A stretch of DNA of 64,000 nt, taken from NCBI GenBank assembly GCA_010909165.1, contig VJWM01000126.1, positions 1-64,000 of the forward strand, in the 5' to 3' direction. The notes beneath the pieces are model-generated. The model was not told where the DNA came from and did not search any database. It saw only the letters and a program-made list of their open reading frames with translations. The DNA comes from Anthoceros angustus. Its lineage: Eukaryota; Streptophyta; Anthocerotopsida; Anthocerotales; Anthocerotaceae. This document shows positions 10,675-21,362 of this stretch, one piece after another; the first letter of the stretch is position 1, and each line of letters starts with the position of its first letter. The translations under genes and the position numbers were made by a program.

Positions 10675-11122
10675 TTAGAGAGGAGCGCTGGTTGAACAAG
10701 GTACCCACGAACAAAGCCGGTAGCCACATTTGCTTGTTATCCACACGATTAATTCTTTGCAGACATGTCTCTGGGCTTTGAATGAAGAGCTGTTTGTAGG
10801 AGCTTGCCTTGAATGTGCAAAGCCAGTTGCTAGTGTTGACACTCTCGCGTGCCTGCAGACTGGCCAGCCAGCTGCTTTTACAGCACATCTACCTGCAATA
10901 AGAGCTCTACATGTCCTTCCATGCCCAAGCAGTGTCAAAAACCCGTGCATCTTCCATTTCGTCGAATTTGGCACACCTGTTCACGAGGCGGTTACCAACC
11001 AGTATTTTATCTTGCAGTCCTCGTTCCAAAGATGTAACGCACCAGTGCATGCACAGACCTTCAGAAGGGCACCTGCCTGGTGGACATGTATGCAAAATTC
11101 GGAGAACTGGAGTAATGCCCAA
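10675..11122 (-). pseudogene. PPR fragment
   Basis: The minus strand reads GLQDKILVGNRLVN, KFDEMEDARVFDT and, in another frame, HGRTCRALIAG. This is the helix-turn-helix signature of plant PLS-type PPR repeats with the usual 'NRLVNMYAKCG.M.DAR.VFD' pattern partly lost. Only one to two repeats survive. The segment adjoins the RING 3' block and is cut off by copia-derived sequence at about 11,190. Confidence 0.5.
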
Positions 11123-11405
11123 TGATGGAGAACTGGAGGCAAAAGGCGCTTGTTGTGTATGGGCAAGTGGACCGGGAGGGGCCTAATTGTGGCTGACCAT
11201 GTTACATGTGAACCAAAGCGATCTAGACCAGACACACGACACACAGAGAAGAACAACGAGTAGTGTGTTTCATTATGAGCCTGAAAAGGCATTACACAAG
11301 AGCAGAACGAAGAGTCACGTCTGTTCATATAGCGTCCCTAAACAAAAGGAGAAACGAGCTTCACGTAAAACGTAACCAGTTTCACACCCCTTGAAGCGAG
11401 ATGAT

Positions 11406-14360
11406 CTAAAACAGCAGTGTATCACAAATCAACGAGTCCCAATCTTGAACAGAAGCTCTCATGTTTAATCTTCCCAAAGGCTTGGTGAGAATGTCGGCTA
11501 GCTGGTCTTCAGTGGATACGTACGTCAACACTAGCGCTCCTAAGTCCACCTTGAGACGGAGGAAATGATATCTTACTTCTATGTGTTTTGATCGCTCATG
11601 AAACCTCAGATCTTTTGAGAGAGCAATGGTAGCTGTATTATCACACATTAATTCCAAAGGGCCTTCTTGTGGGTAACCAAGGTCTCGAAGTAGCTGAACG
11701 ATCCATAGTCCTTCCTTGGCGGCTGAGGCAGCAATATATTCAGATTCAGCTGAACTCTGTGCAATCGAGGTTTGTTTCTTCGACTTCCAGCTCACAGGCC
11801 CCCTGCAAGCATGAACACGTAACCACTTGTGGATTTTCTAGAGTGAGGATCGCCTGCATAGTCTGCATCAGTCCAACCTATAAGCTTGGTTGCAGCATCA
11901 GGACCTCCTTTGTACTGAATTCCACGGGTTCTCGTTCGCTGAAGATATCTAAGGATTCTTTAGCTGCTACCCAATGTAACTTTCCAGGATTGGACAGGAA
12001 CTGAGAAACGTGGCCATTAGGACACGCTATATCTGGTCTAGTGTATTGAGCTAAATGCTGAACACTGCCTACTACGCCTGCATACGGAACTGATTGCATC
12101 TCAGCAGCTTCATCATCTACTTGAGGTGACATAGTCTTACTTAGTCTTGGGCCTGTTTGCATGGGTGTGTCTACAGGTTTGCAGCTAGACATTTCATACT
12201 TGGTCAGTAAGTTAGAAACATACGTATCCTGATGCAAGGTGATAGTATGACTAGACGAATTCTGAACGACCTGAATACCAAGACAATATGACATACTCCC
12301 ATTATCAGTCATTTTGAACTCTTTCCAAGAGCAGATTTGCACTCGCTAAATACTTTTCATCATTTGAAACCATGATGAGGTCATCTACATAGAGACCCAT
12401 CATAAGCATCTGTGCCCCTATTTCTTGTGAAGACGCTAGAGTCCATGATTTTTAACATAACCCAGTGAGTAAATAAGTAGATGCTCGCATCATTTCCTGA
12501 GACCGCCATCCATAGAGTGTTTTCAAGAAGGCACACCTTGGACTCTTGGCCTTTACTTCATATCCAGGAGGTCGTTGAACGTAGATTTCTTCTTTTAAAA
12601 TCCCATGAAGAAACGCGGTCTCCACATCTAAGCGATGTATAGCGAGACCATATAGAGCAGCTAGGGCTATCATCACACGAAGAGAGGTGAGTTTAACTAC
12701 CGGGCTGAAGATATCGGATTCGAGTAGTCGACTCCACTCTTTTGTGTGAATCCTCTTGCTAGAGTCCGGCCTTGAACTGCGAGAGCCATCTCGCGTGCTT
12801 CTTTCTCAAGACCCATTTGCTGCCCACGATGTTTCGCCGTGGATCAACCAAGGTCCGTGTTGTTAGAAACCAAGGATTGATATTCACCCCATTGCCTGTT
12901 TCCGAGTTGGATTCGGTCCTTTAGTGCTTAATGAGAACAATGTCGGCACTAAAGAGAGCATGTGCGTAAAGGCCTTGGGATTTGTCAAAGGAGAGATCAT
13001 GAAATTTTACACTTGGAATCCCTCTGTTTGGCCCGGTAGGCGTCGTGTTGTGTTGTCAAGATGGAAGTCCATCGTGCTCGCAACATTAGGATCCGGTCCT
13101 TGAAATCCATCATGCTCAAGAACGCTATTCGTCCCGGCCGAAGGTGATCTTTGTGGTAAAGCCATCGTGTTGTAAGGGTCGGGAGGAGCTCGGGAAGGGG
13201 TGGTAAAGGAGCGCGGGTTAGGGATTGGGTGGGAAGTGGCACGGAATGGGAGGCGGTTGAAAGACGTCGTCCGCATAGGTGGTAGGAAGGAGTGTCATCG
13301 CTACTGGCTGCCGGTGAAGGATCCCGAGGAGGAGCGTTGAATAGAAGCTTCATCAAAGATGACATTCCCGCCAACGAAAAGCGGGTTGTGGCGATTGTAG
13401 AGCCGGTAACCTTTCACACCAGCGTCTTCGCCATATCCGACAAAGGTAAGTGGGATGGAACGAGGGTCCAATTTCTTGCAATTTGGGAACATATTTGTAG
13501 GCGGTGCAGCCAAAAATCCTAAGATGGCTGACGTTCGGTTTCTGCCCCTTCCAGATTTCATAAGGTGTCTTGTCTTCAACTGTGGAAGTGCCACAGCGAT
13601 TTTGAACATAGCAAACGCAGCAGCAGCCCGCCCACGATAATTTGGGAGGCTAGCGTGTGCGAGCTGCGGACACCGTCCATAATGGAGCGATGGCACTCAG
13701 CCTTTCCCAATTGTTGGTGTGAATATGGGACGATCTTTGGTGTTGGATCCCGTGAGAGGAGATGTCCCTCAAAATTGGTGTGGTAAGTTCTCCGCATTGT
13801 CGAAAAATCTTGATCTTCCGTCATTGGTGGTTCTGCATAAGCTTGGAACGCTTGAACAGTGGAAATGCCTCGGGTTTGTATTTGAGGAAATAAAGGTGTG
13901 TCCAAAGGATCAAATCATCTAGCAAGACAAACATGTATAATTTGCGACAAAGTTCTTTATGCATTGGTCCGCAAAGGTCGCATGTACCAACTCAAGGACA
14001 CGGATGTTTTGGTATGGGATCTTGATAAGGTCGGGTGGCGCGGTTTGCTCACGACACCGGACATAGAGGTAAAGCTCCTAACTTAGGAGGTAACCCTAAA
14101 ACCAGATTTTTGTGGACATCCGCCGCATGCCCGCAGATGTAAGTGGTGTGGAACGAAGACTTTTGGTCACCCAAGACGCGGCAGGAGACTGACGCGTAGG
14201 ATGGGTAACGTTGTTCAGCGGTAGGTGGTAGGTGGTAGGTAGGTCGATAGCAACAGGTAGGAAGCTGGAGGGACGTCCAAGGAAGTTCGGCCTTAATCGA
14301 ATCGCCGCCCGTTAGGAAGTAGGAGTAGATAGGAGCATCTATAGGCATGATAGGTTCCAT
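11406..14360 (-). mobile_element. pol: Ty1/copia retrotransposon A, decayed pol
   Basis: Read on the minus strand the order is that of copia: pre-integrase/early integrase (14,360-13,900, including IKIPYQNIRVLELVHA), integrase (13,905-13,300, with KIVPYSHQQLGKAE and FVGYGEDAGVKGYRLY), reverse transcriptase (12,676-11,878, with LDVETAFLHGILKEEIYVQ and MSYCLGIQVVQ), and RNase H (11,795-11,406, with SWKSKKQTSIAQSSAESEY and SKHIEVRYHF). These copy element RNA into DNA and insert it. Frames are interrupted repeatedly. A purine-rich tract AAGGGGTG followed by TG lies just past the stop at about 11,380-11,392, so a 3' LTR may occupy roughly 11,190-11,388. No matching 5' LTR or gag was found. The family differs from the copia at 57-64 kb. 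Confidence 0.85.
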
Positions 14361-15039
14361 AAAATTCCTTGGACCATGGGGAGTAAGAATATTCGGGAAT
14401 GAGAAGTTCCTTGGCCTTCGAAGTATTCGTTCTGCATGGCTATATATGCCAAATAGGGCTAGTTAAGTTGTAAATAGAAAGTAGCAGGAGTTTTGGACCC
14501 GGACACATGGCGACCATCCGGAGGAGGCAATTAAAGCGGTTGCATGTACCGCAAACTCGTTAGCTGTGTTTTGAACGGGCGGCGAACCGCAGTCAAGGGC
14601 CGAGGGGAGTAAGAGGAGTTGCGTCAAGGAAGGAAGGCAGCAGGACGATTGCAATCAGGAGGAAGCGAACTCGAGACGGAGGAAGGCGAGCGAGAGGCGA
14701 GAGGAGGGGAGAGGCGCAGGAAGCAGGGCCAGCGAGAAGGCCGGAGAGGTCCGAGGGGGACGCCTGCCGAGTGGCGAGAGCCATGCTGAGAGGCGCTGAA
14801 GGGAAGAGCAAGGACTACCAAAACAAAGTGGAGAAGTTGCTGGAGGGAGATTGAAGGGGGCCAAGGTCACCTCTTGGTGGTTGCGTTGAGTCCCATACTG
14901 TCGAGGAGCGCGGGAAGCACTTCCCCTTGCTGCTGTCTCACCCAAACCACCACCTCTTTGCTCTCCACTCTCTTAGCCTGATAGATTACTTTCCAAACTC
15001 TCCAACTTTGCTATCCTTGTGTGTGCTCCCACAGTGCAG
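14361..15039. other. Unassigned interval next to copia A
   Basis: The minus-strand frames here are low-complexity (Ser/Pro/Leu-rich, purine-rich plus strand) and I see no copia gag or protease motif. The interval may be the eroded gag/5' end of the element. A pyrimidine tract and CAG at 15,030-15,039 look like an intron acceptor for the following plus-strand frame. Confidence 0.3.
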
Positions 15040-16065
15040 ATGGTGAAGATCGTGAGGACAGGAGCCGGGGATACGCCCACGGGGAGGAAACCTCCGCCGG
15101 CCACACCGCCCACAAAGGGAAAAGGGAAGAAACACCCAATCCCCGAGTTCGAGTGTAGGCCGCTCCAAATTTCACCTCGAGATTTGAGGCGCTCGAGCGC
15201 GCCCGAGATGAAGATGGAATGGCTATACTTGGTGCACAGGTGGCACTTTGCCAGCCCCGCCTTGGTTCAGGAGTGCGAGTAACCAAGGCGGACGGCCAAT
15301 TCGGAGGATGCGAAATCAAGTCATCCCGGGATGTGGAAAGTACGACATTTCCGTGGATAGATTTGATAAGCCCACAAGGGGGGGATCTGCCCGGTGGCCT
15401 CTCCAAGAATCGGATCCGGAGGAGGTTATATGTTCCTACGACAAGGAGGAAGTATGGTCGCAAGGCAATGGCTGGAGGATCTCTGTTCAAGGAGCGGAAG
15501 TGGAATCTATTCGCCAAGATATGGCCGACCAATGGCGCGGCAAGGAAGACGACTGGAAATTCTATTTAATGATGATATATGAGATGTCCTGTGGAAAGAT
15601 AGTGGATTGGGCCACCATTCTCAGATGAACAAAGTGGTTCACAACCATTTGGTGATGGCGGGAGCAAGAATCAGCTTTGTCTCTACCTTCCTCGTACACC
15701 TATATCAGAGGGAGGAGGTTCTTACAGCTGACGAGCTGGAAGAAGCCAAGATAGAAGCTACACTGGTGAGGGTGGTGGAAGGAGAGCCATCACTGGCCCC
15801 AGAGGATGAAGAGCCAGGGCAGAGACCCCTGGGCAAGAGACCGCCACGTCCCGCGAACCAGCATGAGGCCTCAGGATCAGGAACCCAACAAGAGAAAGGG
15901 AAAGAGGCCATAGAAGAACCTCCTACGGTGGAAGGAGGAAAGGATACGAGACCACCTACCAGAGGGTTAAGGATTGGTACAACACCAAAGGTGGGAATGA
16001 ACCCTACCAGAGGACCTGTGGAAGGATGGAGGACCTACGGAGCTTTACCTCCTACCAAGAGGTAG
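15040..16065 (+). pseudogene. Gag-like / plant transposon-protein-like ORF, frameshifted
   Basis: The frame starts MVKIVRTGAGDTPTG at 15,040. It continues with a Lys/Pro-rich stretch, then MEWLYLVHRWHFASPALV, then in shifted frames KEDDWKFYLMMIYEMSCGKI and VHNHLVMAGARISFV. A Glu/Pro-rich low-complexity tail follows to 16,065. The middle pattern (a helix, 'Y..G..I', a helix, 'F.S.FLVHLY') resembles the domain of plant retroelement proteins annotated as 'putative plant transposon protein'. That resemblance is from memory of the family pattern and not a search. No zinc knuckle or enzyme motif was seen. Confidence 0.35.
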
Positions 16066-17974
16066 TAACAGACTTTAGATGGAGGCAGTGAGAAGAACGC
16101 CGAGGAACGCTGGTGACCCACGCACCAACGGAGGAGAGGAAGTGTTTTGAGAAGCCGCATCCTACAAAGGGTAGTCGAGAAGGAAGTGGGCGCAGGATCC
16201 ATGGACGCCCTAGTGGACCGTGGGAGGTGGCCGTTCGTGGCCGAACTTCGAGACCTACGAAAGGAGCCGGAGGACCGAGAAGAAATTGAGAGGAGCTCAA
16301 AACCACCTCCGAGAAGCAACACTGCTAGATCCGCCAAAGAGCGCGACAGATGACCACCAAGTTGGTGAATGTGTGGGAAATGATTGACTGTGTCTTAGGA
16401 CAGAGGCAAAATCGGCCAAGAGGGTCGAGGAGTTGGAAACCGCCAGAAGGAGGCGTATGGGAAGAAGCCCCTAGCAAGGGTAGGAATCGAACGCAGCAAG
16501 GAGGAGGCAAGATTCACGCCTAGCAAGGCCCAGAGACCTTGAAGGCGAGAAGGACCTCCTACGAAGAAGTTAGTTGCCATGGAGCAACGGAAGGAGCATT
16601 ACAAGGGAAAGTACGGCCTTGGTGAAAGGAACGACAAGGATGGGACAATGTGACCAAGGGTCACAAAGAGGAGCTCAGACACGAGAGAACTTTTGGAGCA
16701 ACAACGAAGAAGGCCGACCTTACCCACGCCTATGAGGAGGCAAGGAACCAAGGAAGTTTTGATGGCCCAACGATCTTTGGAGGGTCTTCGTGTCATTCGA
16801 GGGGAGCAAAGTAGGCGATCACGCCATATGAAACACATGGCAATGGAAGCCATGGAGAAAGATAAGGAGATTGGGAGATTGCCCGGAGTTGGAGGGAGCG
16901 ATAGTGGAGAAAGAGGCCGCATTGGTAGGAGTGACAATCCTGGGACGAAAAGGCCATCCCACTAAGGGTCCGTGATCATGGACGACAAAGAAGGAGAGTG
17001 GTAGGGTGGCGACCTACTACAACAATCTCCTAGAAGCGATTGAGGAGCCATGCTGAGGAAGATGAAGAAACGGACCTCACGCTCGACACTGCGGAATGGC
17101 ACTCGAGGCTAAACTTTGAGTTGGTACAAGGAAAGGCAGGTGTCAGTGCTAGGCATACGAACGAGCGAGCTGGAGCACCTACGACGCCTGATCTCCTGGA
17201 TAAGGAGCAAGGCATCGCGACGCCATTGACATGGGTTTCCTACTGTGACGCGATCCGGTGTCAAGACATTCGAGGCGTGGCCCACAAGACTCTCTCGCTC
17301 TTCTCCCGCCTCCACGTGACGCTCACAAGGCCAGCGCCACCGGAGCACGAAACAAGAAGTTGAGTCCAGTGCCGTGTTCCGAGCTCGCTGCGGACACAGC
17401 GTGCGTGCACTTATGTCAGACGGAACATATGGCGTAAGGGAGGGCGCCAGTGCCGTCCAAGATCTCAGAGGCCTCACTGTGGCCCTCGATTCTTACCTCA
17501 TGGCCTCCTTCGTGTTGCCTTGGGCAGCGGCGGATAGCCTCGGGTGATCAATGACACTGCCGCTGCTTCAAGAAGAGCTGGAGGCGCAGCTCACAATGAG
17601 GTGGGAGCTGGTGCGATTGGGGTTTTGGGTTGTGCTTTCTTGGGGACGTGAACCATTCGACTGAATTGGATACATGCACTCGACACAGCCATCGGAGCAA
17701 AGATGTGCAATCGGATAGGAGCGATGTTATGATCCTTTCTCGGTCACTTTTAGTATCTGGTGTGAGGACCATCCACCTTGTGGCTAGAGTGTTGCCGCAT
17801 GTACTGTGGCACTCGTGATCCGCTCAAGCTTGCTATTCGAGATGTGGACACTACTAGCTTTGGTGAGTTGCCACCACTTGAATCGAAAGTTCGACGGCAA
17901 GGTGCGCCGAGCGTGCTCTTCATTGTATACACCGGTACAAACTGGCATGGGCGCAGATGTTTACAAAGACAAAT
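16066..17974. other. Unassigned, possibly tail of the gag-like ORF
   Basis: Plus-strand frames are short and rich in Glu, Arg and Lys (for example EKDKEIGRLPGVGG near 16,870), as in coiled-coil gag tails. The minus-strand frames are Ser/Leu/Pro-rich and look like shadows of it. From about 17,050 onward I see nothing identifiable. Confidence 0.3.
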
Positions 17975-18225
17975 TGAAGCACGGACTTGAGAGCAATGCA
18001 TGACCCACCACCCAGCCTCTTCTCAAGACTCGCCTCCTTCCTGCAATTTTACTTGAGCTTGGTATTCTTCCACCGCACTTCCTTACCGGTAGGTATTCAA
18101 GAAATTGAAGCACGGACTTGAGAGCAATGCATGACCCACCACCCGCACTCTTCTCAAGACTCGCCTCCTTTCTGTCCAATGCCCGACGTGAGCTTGGTCT
18201 TCTTGCACCGCACTTCATTACCTAC
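17975..18225. repeat. Tandem duplication of about 125 bp
   Basis: GAAGCACGGACTTGAGAGCA begins both units (near 17,977 and 18,107) and is followed by the same sequence through CACCGCACTTC. The first unit lacks short pieces of the second, for example bases around CTGTCCAATGCCCGACG. Confidence 0.85.
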
Positions 18226-20159
18226 GTATCCCAAAGGCATTGTTGTAACTTTGAGAATCCAGGTCTAAGTTGCTTGGTGCCGCTCGGTAGTACTACCGCT
18301 TTCTCGGTGAGCGATATAAAGGAGCTTCTACTTGGCTTAGTTTTCATACACTGTGGTTGCTGCTACCGAGCTCACGAAGACCAAGAAAACATGACGATCA
18401 AAGTGCACGTTCTCCCTCCAGCTTGGTCCCGCTTATTCTGTGGGAGAAAGACCGAGTTGCCGCCCGTGGACGGTACGGCGGTGCAAGCGGTACCGACAGA
18501 TCCGCTTTGCATTTGTTTCGAGGCTTACGCTCGTGAGTTTGAGTCTCATGGAAGGTCTAATGCGGTTTCATCCGCCTCCGGTTCAGCCTTTCGAAAGATC
18601 CCGTCATTAAAGATGGAGATTATGTCTTGTTCGGTGAGATCCGGGCCCCTTTCTTCGCTATGCTGTTTGTTTTTCAGCCCCGTGACAAATGCCCCGACTG
18701 CCCGTATCCCGCCTCGCTCACATCATGGGTGCGAGTCTCGTGTTATTACGAGGTACAAGGTGTCGCAGCGGATGCGATCGCTACCGGGAGGTTTCTTGAT
18801 GCAGATGTGCCCCTCTTCCGGTATCTCCCTCGTGGTTCTTGAATTGGGAGCTCACGACGGATTTGTTTGCGGTGGCTCTAGGTTGGATTCCTTGCTGCCC
18901 TACATGTCCGTGGCTATGAATGCGCCTCCTCGTGGTACCAACAAGGGGTTGTCGCCTCAAGGGACCGATCATGTTGCTGCCTTTGTTTGTTGATCCTTGT
19001 GTTAAGAACATGCATGGAGATAGCAATGTTTTAAATTGTTCACCAAATGGCGAGCGACATGTGAGTTTTATGGTGGCTACTAGGATTTTGGCATTAGCAA
19101 TGGGGTCCCGCGGTGTGTTTCGTCTGCTAAAGTGTTTCTAACCTTGTGGACTTGAAAGGTTGCGTCGGCGGTTACACACGAAGTTTTGCAGACACGGATC
19201 CGCCAAGGAGATGCTGCTCAATGGCATACAGTATTTTTCTTGCCCTGTATTTTTTCAATGAGTCCTACCATTGATGTCCATGATCCAAGGCTCTTGTGCG
19301 TGAGAATGCTGGTCAAAAGATGCTGCTCTTCATGTGTGCGAGAGAAAGCCGAGGTGAACTATCGTTTGAGCTTGTGGGATAGTGCCCGCTGCCCTTGCAA
19401 TCAATATCTTGCGTAATTGAGATTAGCTCGGGATGCAAAGCATTGTCATGCTCTAATGCTATTGTCTTTTGCTGCGGTTGTGAACCGCCTAATGAATGAC
19501 GGAGGCCAAACTGCCGTGAAAGCCAACTCCTCCTCAAAACTGCTGCCACCATGGCTCAAATCGAGGCATGCAATGTTGGGCTCCTTGAGTTGCATGATGA
19601 CCCAAATTGTTAGCGGGTCATCTTACTTGTTTACCTTGTAAGCTTCTCTTGATCATAGCAACTGGCGCAGAATCGACTTGCAAGTGCACGTGCATGTTTT
19701 TGTTCGCAGCTTTAATCCGCAGAGGGGCTAGGGATGGGCCATCGATGAGTGAAGTTGAGCACAACATATGTGGTCTTGTGACCTCATCGACAAGGGTGTT
19801 CAGAAATGATGAGTCTGTATGTCATTTGCTCATTGTAATCAAGGTTATACACGGGCTAAAGCTCGACAGTGCGCATTTTAGGAGCTCGGGCCCATGGCGT
19901 CCCAACGCCTTGACGAAATTTCATGTAAGCTTGCTTCTCCTTGTTGCCGGCCGCACCATACTCAAGCCGCTAAACCCCGCCAGTCATCAAGAATTGTTAA
20001 GTCCGGACATTAAGGAAACACAACTACAACGAAATGACTACGAAATGACGCCTACGAAATGACACTTACTATGAAGTGTGAAAGTAAAAGAACCGGTACA
20101 TTATATTTCATCCCAAGAGAGAAAAGATAGTTATAAGCGTGCGCATGACTCTAAATTGT
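18226..20159. other. Unassigned region
   Basis: A 291-residue open stretch exists on the plus strand (18,118-18,993). It is Cys/Pro-rich without any domain I know, and an overlapping frame at 18,627-18,842 (DYVLFGEIRAPFF) looks equally plausible. The composition resembles eroded retroelement coding sequence such as a gag or protease region. I cannot name it. Confidence 0.3.
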
Positions 20160-20164
20160 TCATG

Positions 20165-20320
20165 TATCGCCTCCGGCCTCGCCGAGCGGTCACGTCTTCG
20201 GCCCTCACCCTCCGGGCTCCCTACACGGCGGAACGGACTTCGTCTGGCGCGACGGCCTAGAACGGTCTCGGCCTAACGGCCTCGACCGTTCTACCGTGAC
20301 GCCTCCGTCCGCTCCCTAAT
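20165..20320 (+). repeat. Isolated element-X terminus
   Basis: About 155 bp match the GC-rich end of X at 52,340-52,500, including the hairpin at 20,260-20,291 and the final GTGACGCCTCCGTCCG. No gene A sequence precedes it. The flank after it (ATACGAAAGG) differs from the gag flanks, so this is either a truncated insertion or a short derivative of X. Confidence 0.6.
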
Positions 20321-21360
20321 ACGAAAGGCCCTTCACGATCGGGTCACAAAGCTTTGCCTGCTCATGCCCCTTCCCGCTCAAAAGATCTCTATGATCATAA
20401 GGAAAACTCTCTATGTTGCAGCCCTCATGGTGTGATTCCATATACAAAGAAAATGCTTGCAACCCGTAAATGTCTCGGTCGTTCGGGTTTACCAGTCGAT
20501 TTCCTTACCAACGGTGTTTTCCACTTGTCTTCCCATGTCGTCTGAAATTGCGGAACACTTGTGCTCATTCTCCGAAGCATGATTTGCAAGTGTGGTCCGC
20601 TTCATATCCATGTCAACCACCGTGTTGTCCCCAACGAGAACCCCTCTTTGATGCTCTCAATTTGGAAAACGGTGTTGTTAGTGTTGGTCAAACAACCATA
20701 TGAACCAAGTTGATTCTCGAAGACTACTTATGTTTGCAACTGGCCTTGCAAAGCGAGTGTCTTGCTTGTTAGTCAACACAAGCTGGCCTGATTGCAACGA
20801 CTGAATGTCACTTGGTCTTACCTGTGTATCGTCCTGCCACTGTCACTTGCCGTCTACATGACAAACATGCCATGCACCCTCTACTGCTCGTGCTCACATC
20901 CAGACACTTGATGCCACGACCACCTTCGCGCTTATTCTTCACCCCACCTTCGGTGATCACCGCCTTTTCACTTTTGTCACTTGAGCTGCCTCTTATCCCT
21001 ATCTACAGCCCGCAACTACACGCACGTTAACAACTGACACCTGGTGCTGCCACCGATGTTCCATCGTCATCGCCTTTCCTTCACCGCAACAACTCGTTGA
21101 TGCCCCGGATCAGCCGCCTTCCCTTGCTTCGAGACCCACACGGCGGTCACCGCAATTAGCTTTCTCTCCCACATGCACCGTGATGACTGCTTCACCTTCT
21201 CGCACCGCTACCCGCATCGATGCACTCACACTGTATTTCTCCAAGAATTGTCGCCTTCTCCACAGATCGCTGAATCCTCCGGTCTATTGTAGAATCCTCC
21301 TTCGTGCCCGCCAATCCTCCGTCCACACCTTTACTTCCCTTGCGCCGCCAACCACAGACG
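20321..21360. other. Region downstream of gypsy pol, possible 3' LTR position
   Basis: This is where the 3' untranslated region and LTR of the minus-strand gypsy element should lie. It is pyrimidine-rich on the plus strand near 20,880-21,350. I found no TG...CA boundary pair, no polypurine tract I trust, and no repeat of it upstream of gag. Confidence 0.3.
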
Positions 21361-21362
21361 TC

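Noticed and set aside
18118-18993. 291-residue plus-strand open frame as a gene
   Set aside because: Starts within a tandem duplication, no domain, and competing frames in the same interval look equally plausible.
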